A stretch of 64,000 nt of DNA from Spraguea lophii (Eukaryota; Microsporidia; Spragueidae), in contig LDOQ01000129.1 in NCBI GenBank assembly GCA_001887945.1, positions 54,309-118,308 on the forward strand, written 5' to 3'. The position numbers and the translations under genes are program-made. The notes under the pieces are model-generated. The model searched no databases. It was not told the DNA's origin and saw only the letters and a list, made by a program, of their open reading frames with translations. The first letter of the stretch is position 1; each line of letters starts with the position of its first letter. Shown piece by piece: positions 42,738 through 53,900 of this stretch.

Positions 42738-44234
42738 ATGAATGAAAATAAAACTGACAAAGATGAAACAAATATAAAAAAAATTGATCAAACAAATAAC
42801 CATATGGACGATGCTAATATAGAAAAAGATAAAGATATACAAAAACAAACATATGGATTTAATAGAAGAATATATGAAAATGCAAAAGAAACAAAAGGGT
42901 TTGGTAGCGCATTTAAAGATAATAAAGATTCAAAAGGTTATAATGATACTGATATAAGAAGATATAAAGAAAAATATTATAAAAATGGAGAAAATAAAAA
43001 ATATGGAGATAAAAGAGAAGGTAGGAGATATGATGATAATAAAAAATATGATGGTAGATATAAAGATGATAATAAAAAATATGATGGTAGATATAAAGAT
43101 GATAATAAAAAATATGATGGTAGGTATAAAGATGATAAAAAATACGACAGAGAAAGAGATAGTAAAAGATATGGTGATAAAAAAGAAGGTAGAGGATATA
43201 AAGACGATAAAAAATATGATGAACGAAGAGATAATAAAAGATATGGTGATAACAGAGAAAATAGAGGATATCATGAAAGAAGAGATAGAAATGATAATAC
43301 GAATGGATATAAAAATAATATTATTTCTATTGATGGTAAAATATGTAATAGTAATATAAAATTAAATGTAAAAATTAATTCATCTGATGTGTATAATTTT
43401 ATACAGGGTAATAATATACAGCTGACAAAATTGGAAAGTGCAGTAGCCAATATAGAAGAAAATTATATAATAAATTTATATTCTAAAGAAAGTGCGTCCG
43501 ATTTAATAGATACTATAGTAGGGTATGTACAACAAATAGAAAGTTTTTATCGAGTGGAGAGAATGGTTAATACAAAAATATTCATTGTAGGTAATAGAGC
43601 TAAAAATTTGTATTTAAAATATAAAGATGTTCTGAATAACAATAGGATAATATATTTAGATAATTGTAATGGGGGAAATAATGATATGACCCATGGTAAC
43701 CCTGATAAAAATGGTATAAAATTGGATGATGTGTTTAATTATGATATTGTAATAATGGAGAAAAAATATTTGAATGAAATAGATCAAAAATATTTAAAAT
43801 ATATAAAAATAATTGTTTTAGATTATGGATCAAATGCAAATGAGTATATGGATAAACTTTTAGATTGTGATATTTTGAAGAATGCACAAAAAATAAGAAT
43901 ATATGATAAAGATAGTAACAATAAAAATAATATGAAAGGTTATAAAATAATAAATTATGGTATTTCTATTTCAGTTGAAGAAGATGGTGCTTATACTTAT
44001 AATGATTTTGAAGAAAGATTTTTAGATGGTAATATAATGTTTAATATTAAAGAAATGGAGTGTAAGGATAAATTTGGTAGAAATCCTCAGCCTAATAATA
44101 AAGGAAAAATAGAAAAATTATTTAAAAATAATAATATTCCATTGCCTGATTGCTTTTTAAGTGATTTGGAAAGATTTGAGAGATTGAAATTAAGTGGAGA
44201 AAAAGAAATAAGTGATGATGAAGGATGGGAATAA
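42738..44234 (+). CDS. Hypothetical charged protein with 11-residue tandem repeats (498 aa)
   Basis: I do not recognise the family. The N-terminal 190 residues are extremely hydrophilic (Lys, Asp, Arg, Tyr, Asn) and include three perfect or near-perfect units DDNKKYDGRYK (residues about 99-131) plus degenerate units built on KKYDxRRDNKRYGD. The C-terminal part (about 195-498) is a compact-looking domain with alternating hydrophobic strands (NTKIFIVGNRAKNLYL, FNYDIVIMEKKYL, IKIIVLDYG), which suggests a Rossmann-like fold, and ends in an acidic DDEGWE. There is no signal peptide, so it is likely cytosolic or nuclear. An RG/RY-rich tail joined to a folded domain could bind RNA, but that is a guess. 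The frame is fully open and has a CCC motif at the start. Confidence 0.65.
   Translation: MNENKTDKDETNIKKIDQTNNHMDDANIEKDKDIQKQTYGFNRRIYENAKETKGFGSAFKDNKDSKGYNDTDIRRYKEKYYKNGENKKYGDKREGRRYDDNKKYDGRYKDDNKKYDGRYKDDNKKYDGRYKDDKKYDRERDSKRYGDKKEGRGYKDDKKYDERRDNKRYGDNRENRGYHERRDRNDNTNGYKNNIISIDGKICNSNIKLNVKINSSDVYNFIQGNNIQLTKLESAVANIEENYIINLYSKESASDLIDTIVGYVQQIESFYRVERMVNTKIFIVGNRAKNLYLKYKDVLNNNRIIYLDNCNGGNNDMTHGNPDKNGIKLDDVFNYDIVIMEKKYLNEIDQKYLKYIKIIVLDYGSNANEYMDKLLDCDILKNAQKIRIYDKDSNNKNNMKGYKIINYGISISVEEDGAYTYNDFEERFLDGNIMFNIKEMECKDKFGRNPQPNNKGKIEKLFKNNNIPLPDCFLSDLERFERLKLSGEKEISDDEGWE
43032..43130 (+). repeat. 33-bp coding tandem repeat, three units
   Basis: Units at 43032-43064, 43065-43097 and 43098-43130 begin GATGATAATAAAAAATATG and encode DDNKKYDGRYK. 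The third has one silent change. A fourth unit follows with a codon missing. The near identity shows recent expansion. Confidence 0.8.
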
Positions 44235-44479
44235 TTTATTAGATAAAATTTTATTAAACATAATAAAATACTTTTTATTTTTATTTCTTTCTATATAACA
44301 TATTTCTATAATAATATTTTTATATAACCTACCATAACCCTTTGATATTTTTTAATATAATTTTTATATGTAATTTCTATTACCAACTCTTTGTATATAA
44401 CTTATTGTTATAATAATATATTCATATAACACATACATATATCATTATTTTTATATAATTTATTATCTTATTAATATTT

Positions 44480-46834
44480 TTAAATACTTATATGATAATA
44501 AATTATAAAATTTAAAAGATATTCTATTGGTTTAAAATATAAAACAGTATATCTACGTGTAGTTAAAAAGTATGGAATATATAAAAATAATATTATAAGA
44601 GTTATAAAATAATTATATGTGTTATGTAATTTTATAGATATATCTCTTATTATAAATTTTATAATGTATGGTATATATTCATTGTTACTAAAACAATTAA
44701 TATATTTTTTACTGTCTTTTTCTGGTTTTTTATTCATTTTATTTTTATTTTCTATTTCTTCGCATTCTTCAATATATCGTTTATAAAAAATATAATTCAG
44801 TATAAGAATTATCATATATATTAATATCAATGGATATATAATTATAAATTCATATGGTTCTATTATTTTTAAATCTGCATTTGTGTTTTTTTTATTTATA
44901 TTTTTATTATAAAATTCTAATATTTTTGAAAATATATTAAGTGATGGATAATATAATACTTTTGTTATACTTTTATTTCTTAGATATTTAATTCTTTCAA
45001 TTTTAGTAATTAATTTCGTGTCATTGTTTTTATTTGCTTTTGCACGATTATATAATTCTATTTCTTTGTTATATAATACATTCATACTGTTTATATCATT
45101 TTTATTATCTTCTATATAAAAATATCTACTTTCTTTTATTGATTCTAAAGAATTGGATACTTCTATACCGGTATCTTTTTTATTGTTTATATTTATTTTT
45201 TGATTCGAATCTAAAATACGAAAACCTAAATATGTTCCTGTTACTTGGTGTTGAAGAACAATTTTGGATGTTCTGGCTTTTATATATTTTTTTGTGTTAT
45301 TAAAATAATCATTATTTTTGTACGTGTTTTGTATTCTTTCATTGGTGTCTTCTTCATTAGATTCTATTATTTTAATTGTCCAATAATCATTATCATCAGT
45401 AATATTGGTGCAACTAGTATCTTCGCAATATTTACCGTAGCATACAGTTTCATAAAAATGTTCATCTATTTTTATTGTATGGGAATGTAAATATGTACCA
45501 GTTTTGATATTTACCAACTTTATAATATCATTATCTTGTAAAAATATCTTTTCTTCTAAATTATACAAAACATTAGATCCATCTTTTATCTTGTTTTCTT
45601 CTTCGCTATTATCCTCGTCTTTATTTTCATTATCTGTAATCGAGCTATTTTCATTGTCTGTATTTTTCTCATCGCTTATATGTACTTTTAAAACCCTCCA
45701 TATACTATTTTCATCTTTACACCCACTATAAACTTTTTCTTGTCCTTCATTATCTACATCTACTTTCATATATAATTGTGTTCTTTCATTTATTAAAGTT
45801 ATTAATGATCTATCCATAATATATTTATCAACATATTCTGAATGTTGATTATTCTTATACTTTAAACTATACATTGTATTGTCATAACTATAATTAATAT
45901 TTTTGTGATGTTTTACATGTAAAAAATATATGATAAGAATAATAGAAACAGATATAATATAATAGAATACATTGGTAATATAATATTTTATAATATTCAT
46001 ATAGTTGTTATTGATATCTATAGAATATTTATAACAATTGTATAATGTATATATCATAAATATAGGTATAAAAAGTATATTGTGGTTATTTATAGTAATT
46101 GAAATAAATAATGAAATTAAAGACAATAAATTTAAACGATTGAATATAGAATGATTCTTTGAGATATTTTCAGTTTCGGGATTATTTTCATTTTTGAAAG
46201 TTAACAATAAAAAATATATTGCTAACAATACAAAAGTATAGGATACGTTGTTTATAGAACTATTTACTATAAATTCTGTATTTTCTTTATATCTGCTGAA
46301 TGAATTATCATCTACATAATAATGATATAAAAGATAGAATATTACCATATAATTGTGTGATTGGATCCCACGTGTAATGAATGATATTATTTTATCTATT
46401 ATGACAAGATTACTTGATATTAATATATGATATGTTATATATGCAATAATATTTTCAATATTGTATATTCTTTGATTTAAATCCGTGTTGTAACCTAAAA
46501 AGTTTAAAATAGATATCATATAATTGTTGGAACGGCATATTTCAAATAACGTATTACTTAAATTACTTATATAATATAAAATAATGAATATACCTGGATA
46601 ATAAGGCGTATGGAAAATATAGTTATTTCTGTAATTGTGGAAATAATGATCTAACACTTTTATGAATGATATATTTTTATGGTTATTGTAATATAACGAG
46701 ATTATAAATATAAATATTGAATAACTATTTTTACGTATAAAATTGTAAATCGTATTTCTATATTGTGTTGAAATGTTTTCTTTTTTCTGTCTGTGTGAAC
46801 ATTGTTGATTTAATTTTTCTTTTGTTATTTTCAT
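44480..46834 (-). CDS. Protein O-mannosyltransferase (PMT family), divergent
   Basis: PMTs transfer mannose from dolichol-phosphate mannose to Ser/Thr of proteins in the ER membrane. The 784-residue protein has the PMT layout: N-terminal membrane segments (residues about 30-320), a lumenal block with MIR-type repeats (SLITLINERTQLYMKV, DNDIIKLVNIKTGTYLHSH, KIVLQHQVTGTYLGF; about 355-580), and C-terminal membrane segments (from about 655). The usual first-loop motif, FDE..HF followed by D-V-H-P-P-L, is here VLDHYFHNYR followed by IFHTPYYPG, so the Glu and the HPPL motif are lost or strongly changed. The in-frame TTG codon at 46855 is not a start; the first ATG is at 46834. Long Asn- and acid-rich inserts separate the MIR repeats. 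I am confident of the family, less of catalytic activity. Confidence 0.72.
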   Translation of the reverse strand: MKITKEKLNQQCSHRQKKENISTQYRNTIYNFIRKNSYSIFIFIISLYYNNHKNISFIKVLDHYFHNYRNNYIFHTPYYPGIFIILYYISNLSNTLFEICRSNNYMISILNFLGYNTDLNQRIYNIENIIAYITYHILISSNLVIIDKIISFITRGIQSHNYMVIFYLLYHYYVDDNSFSRYKENTEFIVNSSINNVSYTFVLLAIYFLLLTFKNENNPETENISKNHSIFNRLNLLSLISLFISITINNHNILFIPIFMIYTLYNCYKYSIDINNNYMNIIKYYITNVFYYIISVSIILIIYFLHVKHHKNINYSYDNTMYSLKYKNNQHSEYVDKYIMDRSLITLINERTQLYMKVDVDNEGQEKVYSGCKDENSIWRVLKVHISDEKNTDNENSSITDNENKDEDNSEEENKIKDGSNVLYNLEEKIFLQDNDIIKLVNIKTGTYLHSHTIKIDEHFYETVCYGKYCEDTSCTNITDDNDYWTIKIIESNEEDTNERIQNTYKNNDYFNNTKKYIKARTSKIVLQHQVTGTYLGFRILDSNQKININNKKDTGIEVSNSLESIKESRYFYIEDNKNDINSMNVLYNKEIELYNRAKANKNNDTKLITKIERIKYLRNKSITKVLYYPSLNIFSKILEFYNKNINKKNTNADLKIIEPYEFIIIYPLILIYMIILILNYIFYKRYIEECEEIENKNKMNKKPEKDSKKYINCFSNNEYIPYIIKFIIRDISIKLHNTYNYFITLIILFLYIPYFLTTRRYTVLYFKPIEYLLNFIIYYHISI

Positions 46835-47730
46835 AATCTGTTTGTTGTAATTCAATTTATATCAAAAATTTTGATATATTTGTTTTATCAGTATTTTTTC
46901 TTGTATAAATATTATAGAAAATATATATAGAATAACATAATAGATTTCAAATATATAAGGTATTCTGTGATGAATTTTACAAATTTGATAAATCAAAACA
47001 TATGATATACAGGATTTTTATAAATACAAGAAAATTTTTAATAATATATTTCTATTTGAAAAATTTTATTATAGTAAAAATATTTTTGTAATTATAATGG
47101 TGAATAATATTTCATAAAGGAAAGCATGTATAACTATGATTAAGCATAGATTCTATTTAATAAAAAGATTTAAAAAAATGAGACTTTATTCTGAACTTAT
47201 AAGATTAACAAAACTAGATAAAAATTGTGTATAAAAACATTAACATTTTTATCTGATAATTATTTACAAAAAAGATAGGAAATGAATCAACAAAACAACG
47301 AATAAAAATATCTTTAGTGAATAATGTGTTCACAAAAAAGGGGAATTTCTAGATTATAACGATGAAACGTGTGAAGTTTTGTTGTTCATTTTGAACAAAA
47401 TGGTTAAATCTAATGGTTTCATAGAAAAAACGATAAAAAATAAATCATTGCTGTATTTAACGAAAAACATATACAAAATACAATTATAATAAGTAATTTA
47501 TTAAAAATTTACTATTTTTAAAAAAATCAAATTGTGAGAATTTTCCAATAAATCATTAAAACGAACACGCTCGTACAAAAAATATAAAATGGAAATGGAA
47601 ATTAATAAAAAAATTTATTAAAAAGAAAAGAACTAACAATCTAACTAAATATTTGGTAGAATGTATTTTTAAAAAGAATAATATTATATAAAAAATAAAT
47701 CAATAAAAACTTTTAATTTTAATATCTATT
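46835..47730. other. AT-rich spacer, no gene recognised
   Basis: A few readings near 47360-47600 (for example CVKFCCSF) look like a broken coding relic, but nothing can be assigned. Confidence 0.4.
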
Positions 47731-48879
47731 TTAACACTGAAACTTGTTTTTCATAATTTTTTGGTATTTATCTTCGTATTGAAAAACTAATACATCTTCA
47801 ATCAAATTAGCATAACTTTCAAACGTATTATCTATTCCAATAAGCCAATTTTCATTAAAAAATATTTCTCTTTTTAAAGAAACATCAAACATTTCTTTAT
47901 CTCCTATTATTTCATAAAACTCCTTTTCTAATTTGGCAATATGATATAATTGGTTGTTTAAATAAATATATCTTATAAAATCATAATAATCTAAAGCAGA
48001 CATACATTCATCACAAGCCTTTTGATAGTCATAATTGGGTGGTAATTCTATTATATCTTTCATATAACCCATTTTCACGTCCCGTAAAATTTTTTCAATA
48101 TTTTCAAAAAAGTAGACAAACTGTACGGCAAAGGTTTCTTGTTCCGAGAATATACTATTTTCTGCGGAATGAATGTTAAATAACGAAAAAACATCAACTC
48201 CCTTGTTATATTGTAACCATTTATTATACAATACTTCAAACTTAGTATTGATATGATTAATTTGTGATTGAGTAAACCCACTTTTTCTTGTTCTTATATT
48301 TTCTTCTTCGATTTCTAATAAAATTTTTGTTTTTTCTATTTGGTATAAACTATAATTTGCAATATATTCAATTCTTTTGATATTTTTACATATATTTTTA
48401 TCTTTCATATAACTCCATATATATGTTAAAAGAGATTTCCATTTCTTTTTTATTTGATTATTATACGCCTTTTCATTTTGTAATTTTATTTTCTTCCAAA
48501 ACCCAACCAAATTATCTATATGTTTTTTTATATTTATCAAAAGATTCATTATTTTATCACTGTTTATGATATCCATTTTACTTTTCAATAAAATTTCCAA
48601 TTTTTTTCTTAAAACTTTAGAATCCTCAACGTCTAATGTACTTAAAAAATCATTTATGACATTATAATCAATATTCAATTCAAAGAATTCGTTTGAAAAT
48701 GGTATAACATTTAATATAATACATGATCTATTAAAAGATAAATGTGTATTAGTATACATATTTTCTTCCCATAAATTTATAACGTTTCGTTCGAAACAAT
48801 TATTTCCTTCTATCTGCAGGAAATATATAAAAAATATAGATAAAGTTTGAATAGATTTTAATAATAAAATATTTAACAT
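47731..48879 (-). CDS. Hypothetical secreted protein (382 aa)
   Basis: I do not recognise the family. The N-terminus LLLKSIQTLSIFFIYFLQ, followed by IEGNNCF, is a good signal-peptide candidate with cleavage near residue 24. The mature part is helical and charged, with several possible coiled-coil stretches (for example KTKILLEIEEENIRTRK) and a few cysteines, including one as the last residue. No membrane segment follows. Size and layout resemble the secreted protein at 40344-41528, but I see no sequence similarity between them. The gene is tandem with the PMT gene on the minus strand and has a 900-bp gap behind it. Confidence 0.65.
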   Translation of the reverse strand: MLNILLLKSIQTLSIFFIYFLQIEGNNCFERNVINLWEENMYTNTHLSFNRSCIILNVIPFSNEFFELNIDYNVINDFLSTLDVEDSKVLRKKLEILLKSKMDIINSDKIMNLLINIKKHIDNLVGFWKKIKLQNEKAYNNQIKKKWKSLLTYIWSYMKDKNICKNIKRIEYIANYSLYQIEKTKILLEIEEENIRTRKSGFTQSQINHINTKFEVLYNKWLQYNKGVDVFSLFNIHSAENSIFSEQETFAVQFVYFFENIEKILRDVKMGYMKDIIELPPNYDYQKACDECMSALDYYDFIRYIYLNNQLYHIAKLEKEFYEIIGDKEMFDVSLKREIFFNENWLIGIDNTFESYANLIEDVLVFQYEDKYQKIMKNKFQC

Positions 48880-49375
48880 AAGAAATACAATTTGAACAAA
48901 TATATATTCTTTAAAATATGATTGACGTTTTTTTATTGGAGTTAATATGACAGTTTATAAATTTTAAAAAATATACAAATAAATTGATGCATTTTTGATT
49001 TTTACAATATATTATTTGGAAAATAGTATTTAACGATGTTCACTGTTTTTTTAAACATAAAATATATTTGACACTTTTTTTTAAAAAAAATTTAAATATT
49101 TTAAAAATCAAAAATGTCAAAAATTGATAATAATAAAATAATAAGTTAGATAATACAACGTTTATAAAAAGATTTTTTTAAAAATCACATATATTTAAAA
49201 AATGACATAAATATATAAACATTATGTGATATATTAAAATATAAATAAAATGTAACAGATGGTATATTCTTTTTATTTATAACGATTTAAAAACCATATT
49301 CGTCTTTGTTTGGTTATATATTTATCACAATTACTTATCGACAAATAATTCGCATCAACAGGATTTATTGCTTTT
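48880..49375. other. AT-rich spacer upstream of a secreted-protein gene
   Basis: Only A/T runs and short palindromes are visible; no coding frame or known signal. Confidence 0.45.
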
Positions 49376-49545
49376 TTGATAAAACTTTTATTTAAATGGA
49401 ATTTTCTGGCCGATCCGATCTATTATGGTCTATGGCATTTGGTCCCTTAAACACATTTAAATTTGTACCAATTAGTTTTGTTACAGCTATGTATTAACCT
49501 CATCTTATCTTTTATATTCCAGAACATTAGGATTTTAAAGTTTTA
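49376..49545 (-). repeat. SINE family relic, 3' part, minus orientation
   Basis: The plus strand reads GATAAAACTTTTATTTAAA, TTCTGGCC, GGTCTATGGCATTTGGT, TTTGTTACAGCTATG and ATTAGGATTTT in the same order as the minus-oriented copy at 27200. Many changes and loss of the tRNA-like head mark it as old. It lies about 190 bp behind the stop of the BIR gene, and a second, fuller copy lies in front of that gene. Confidence 0.6.
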
Positions 49546-49731
49546 ACATTTTATTACCAATAACAATCTCTAAGTTAAATGAGATGGTTTAAATAAATTA
49601 AATACTTTTTAAATCATTTTTTTTTGTTTTCCATTAGAGAAGGAAAAAACGTAATGCGATAACCACTCTGTCGTAATGATTTTTTAAAAAATAAAAAAAA
49701 ATCAAAAGTTTATAAAAATAATCAAATATTC

Positions 49732-50424
49732 CTATTCTAATAATTTATTGATATATCCAATATCTTCATCCATATTATCTTTTAATCCCTTTATATGATC
49801 TTCCGCATATTTTTCAATCATTTCTTTTACTGTCTTTAATTTATTAACATTTGTATTATTATACATATTATATAAAATATCATATGTTCTTATATTTAGA
49901 ATTAATTTATAATTTAATAGAATTAATATTTCATTATCATAACTTCCTTGCATTAAATCTTTATGGAAATTATAATTTTTACATATATGTTTTAATGAGG
50001 TTACACCACATTTATAACAGAAATACGTGTCATCGTCATTTTTTATTTTAAACCTAAAATAACTATCCACATTATTCTCTATTTTTATTCTTTTGATATT
50101 TCTTTGATAATTTTCTCTATCGATATTTGTTTTGTTGGTAAGACAATTTATTTTATGATTGGTAATATTATTATGAGTGCAAATTCTATTTCTTTTCTTT
50201 TGAAGATTCATCAGAGGACAATTAGGAGACTTGCTTCTATGTTCAATATATGATATTTCTGTTCCAGTCCACTTTTCTAATTCTATTCCACAGATATAAC
50301 ATCTTAGGGTTTGTGTTTCTTGACATGATACATATAATCCGCAGATAGATAATCTAATTGCGGAACAATTTCCTGAATGTTTCCAATTGTAAAATGTTTT
50401 TAATCTTTCTTGTACAGAATGCAT
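49732..50424 (-). CDS. Single-BIR-domain protein (Bir1/survivin-like)
   Basis: The BIR zinc fold occupies residues 7-72: R7, then CYICG (C42, C45), W52, EH (H62) and C69. The spacing C-x2-C-x16-H-x6-C is that of a canonical BIR domain. BIR proteins with one domain near the N-terminus, such as survivin and yeast Bir1, belong to the chromosomal passenger complex and act at centromeres during mitosis. Fungi lack caspase-type apoptosis, so this role is the most likely. A second cysteine pair (YFCYKCGVTSLKHIC, about 134-148) might bind another zinc. The 230-residue protein has no RING domain. The start ATG at 50424 lies only 17 bp from a SINE tail that fills its upstream region. Confidence 0.8.
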   Translation of the reverse strand: MHSVQERLKTFYNWKHSGNCSAIRLSICGLYVSCQETQTLRCYICGIELEKWTGTEISYIEHRSKSPNCPLMNLQKKRNRICTHNNITNHKINCLTNKTNIDRENYQRNIKRIKIENNVDSYFRFKIKNDDDTYFCYKCGVTSLKHICKNYNFHKDLMQGSYDNEILILLNYKLILNIRTYDILYNMYNNTNVNKLKTVKEMIEKYAEDHIKGLKDNMDEDIGYINKLLE

Positions 50425-50432
50425 AAATACAT

Positions 50433-50441
50433 TATTAAAAA
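50433..50441. repeat. Probable target-site duplication, left copy (9 bp)
   Basis: TATTAAAAA recurs at 50931-50939 and brackets the SINE. It is short and AT-rich, so weaker evidence than the duplications at 27 and 29 kb. Confidence 0.5.
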
Positions 50442-50930
50442 ATTATTTTTTAATAAAGAAACTTTTATTTATAGAAATCTCCAGACGGGTTGCAGCCTAC
50501 CATAATCTGTAGCCTTCGGTTCCTCAAGCATGTCTAAGCTTGTACTAACCGGTTCCACTATCTATATGCATTGATATCATCTTACCTTATACTCTAGAAT
50601 GTTAGGATTTTGCGAATGGTGCACGTCGCCGCCCCCCTCTGAGTTTTAAGGACTTCTAACCTCTTTGATTGCATAGTATTGGCCGAGTCACAAATCAATA
50701 CAGAGATTGCAACTACATCAGCTAAACACTACTTTAATCTAGTGGCAGGACCGTCATATACAAGGCACAGCTAATGCTGCGCTATCAAACCCTCACCCAC
50801 TCAACCACCTTTTTCTTCTCTTATGCCTTTTATTATTATTGTTTGTTTTGAAAATTCTTTTAGATGAGGGATTCGAACCTGCGAGACTCGGGGCTTGGTT
50901 ACCACCCACGACCACTGGGTCAAGCAGGAC
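50442..50930 (-). mobile_element. tRNA-derived SINE, full-length copy in a divergent promoter
   Basis: On the minus strand it starts GTCCTGCTTGACCCAGTGG, keeps the B box GGTTCGAATCC, the central block around GACTCGGCCAATACTATGC, and ends GAAACTTTTATTT-like (plus strand 50459-50471) before an A-run. Differences from the young copies are scattered through its length, so it is of intermediate age. It fills almost all of the 572 bp between the BIR start codon (50424) and the isoleucyl-tRNA synthetase start codon (50997). Both genes must therefore be expressed from sequence inside or immediately beside the SINE. Confidence 0.82.
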
Positions 50931-50939
50931 TATTAAAAA
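50931..50939. repeat. Probable target-site duplication, right copy (9 bp)
   Basis: It repeats 50433-50441 directly at the tRNA-like head of the SINE. Confidence 0.5.
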
Positions 50940-50996
50940 GTCATTTATATTAAAGATTTTTTTTAAATATAAATCAATATTTTTTTTATCCTAACA

Positions 50997-53900
50997 ATGA
51001 ATGACAAAGAATTTAATTTCATTAATGCGGAAGAAGAAATCTTTGCTTTATGGGAAAAGAATAAAGTATTTCATAAGTCTAATGAACTTAGTGCAGAGAA
51101 ACCAGAATATATATTTTATGATGGTCCTCCATTTGCTACAGGTCTACCACACTATGGTCATATACTCAGTGGTACTATAAAAGATACGGTTACAAGATTC
51201 TTTTATCAACAAGGATACAAAGTAGATAGGAGATTTGGATGGGATTGTCACGGATTGCCAGTAGAATATGAAATTGACAAGATGTTGGGTATAAATTCCA
51301 GACAAGATGTTTTAGAGATGGGAATAGACAAATATAATAAGGAATGTAGAAGTATTGTTATGAGGTATTCAGAAGAATGGGAAGTAATAGTAAAAAGATT
51401 AGGAAGATGGGTAAGCTTTGAAAATGGGTATAAAACCATGAATTTTGAATTTATGGAATCTGTTTGGTATATTTTTAAACAACTTTTTGATAAAGATTAC
51501 GTGTACAGAGGATTTAGAGTCATGCCATTTTCTACTGCATGTTCTACACCACTTAGTAACTTCGAATCAAATCAAAATTATAAAATGGTAAAAGATCCAT
51601 CATTAGTTGTAGCATTTGCCCTTGAAAATAAATTTAAAGGAAAAGATGCTAGCTTACTTGCATGGACAACAACACCATGGACATTACCTTCTAATTGTGG
51701 TTTGGCAGTCAAGAAAGAAAATAATTATGCATTATTTGAGAAAGAAGGAAAATTTTATATTATGGGAGAAAATAAAGTTACTGAGTATTTTGAAGATGCA
51801 ATTATTATAGAAAAATTTTTAGGGGAAGAATTAGTTGGACTAAAATATGTTCCACTGTTTAATTATTTTGCTGATGACAAAAGATTTTTCAAAATCCTAC
51901 ACGGTGATTTTATATCAGATGAAAGTGGTACAGGTGTTGTACACATGGCTCCTGGATTTGGTGAAGATGATTATGATACATTTGTAAAAAATGGAGTAAT
52001 TCAAGAAAATGAATCTGTACCATGTCCAGTAGATGATAAAGGATTGTATACAAAAGAAATAAAAGATTTTGAAGGAAAATATGTAAAAAATTGTGACAAG
52101 GAAATTATAAAATTACTTGGAGATAAAATATTGGTTAAGAAAGTAGAAGAGCATAAATATCCATTTTGTTGGAGATCAGATACTCCTCTTTTGTATAAAT
52201 TGGTACCAACGTGGTTTGTTAAAGTAAAACAATCAGTAGAAAATTTATTAAAAAATAATGAAGAAATCAAATGGATACCTGAGAACGTAAAATATAAGAA
52301 ATTTCACAATTGGTTAAAGAATGCAAGAGACTGGTCTATTTCTAGAAATAGATTTTGGGGAACCCCAATACCACTATGGGCAAATAAAGATTACAGTAAA
52401 ATTGTATGTATAGGCTCTGTAAAGGAATTGGAAGAGAAAATGGTTAAAAAAGAAAAAATTACAGATATCCACAGAGAATACATAGATCATATAACAATAA
52501 TGGAAGATGGTGAAGAACTTCATAGAATAGATGAAGTTTTAGATTGTTGGTTTGAAAGTGGTTCTATGCCTTATGCACAAAACCATTATCCATTTTCCAC
52601 TGATAATCTTAAACATCCAGCAGATTTTATAGGAGAAGGAGTTGATCAAACCAGAGGATGGTTTTATACTTTGCATGTAATTTCTACTCTTTTATACAAT
52701 AAACCGGCATTTAAAAATGTTATTGTCAATGGAATTGTCTTAGCAGAAGATGGAAAGAAGATGAGTAAAAGATTAAAAAATTACCCAGATCCTATGGTTG
52801 TCGTGAACAAATATGGTGCTGATTCATTGAGATTCTATCTTTTATCATCGCCTGTGGTATTAGCTGAAAATCTAAAATTTTCAGAAAATGGAGTAAAGAA
52901 TGTATTTAAGGATTTGTTAATAAGTTGGTATAACTCTTTGAAATTCTATTTAGAATGTAGTAAGAATGTAGATTCTATCGAAAATGATAAAGGAACACCT
53001 TTAGATAGTTGGATATTATCAGCATTGAATCATTTAACTTATAAGATTTCCTCGAAGGTAAAAAATTACGAGCTTAATATTTTAGCTGATGTCTTAAAAT
53101 TCATTGATGAATTATCTAATTATTATATCAGAATGAATAGAAAATTAATGAAACTCGGAAGAGTAAAAGTATTGAAGGAAGTGTTAATGAAATTTTCAAT
53201 GTTAATGGCCCCATTTACACCATTTTTCTCTGAATATTGTTATCAGAAACTTAAAAAAGATACTGAAGATTTTTATTCTGTGCATTTTGAAATGTATCCT
53301 AAGGTTGAGAAAATAGAAGAACATGTATTTGATTCTACAAAAATGGTAATAGAAGGAATAAGAACATTTAGAGATATGAAAACCATTACATTAAAAACAC
53401 CTCTAAAGAAAATAACTATTATATGCAATGATGAATTTAAAAACAAAATTAATAATTTTATTGAAGTAATACAAGATGAATGTAATATTCTTAAAATAGA
53501 CTTTGATTCAGAAGATAATTATAAATTTCTAGAAACAATTAAACCCAACTTTGCAGGTATAAATGAAAATTCATCCTCTAATGACGAGAAAAAACATAAA
53601 ATAGCAAAAATAAGAAATATTAAAGATTTTAACAATATCAGTGATATACTTAAAGAATTGGAAGTAAAAGAAAATGAGATTTTACTCACCAAAGAATTAA
53701 AAATACCTAATTCTAAATGTTTTGATGGCTTCAGTATCATATTTGATCTTGAAGTGGATGATGAAATTAAGAAATTAAAAGAATGTAGAGAAGTACATAG
53801 TTTTATACAAAAGATGAGAAAGAAAGTAGGATTGAAACCAGAAGATAATGTTAAGGTTAAAATTAATGATGAAGGATTAGAAGAACTTTTAAAAGAAAAA

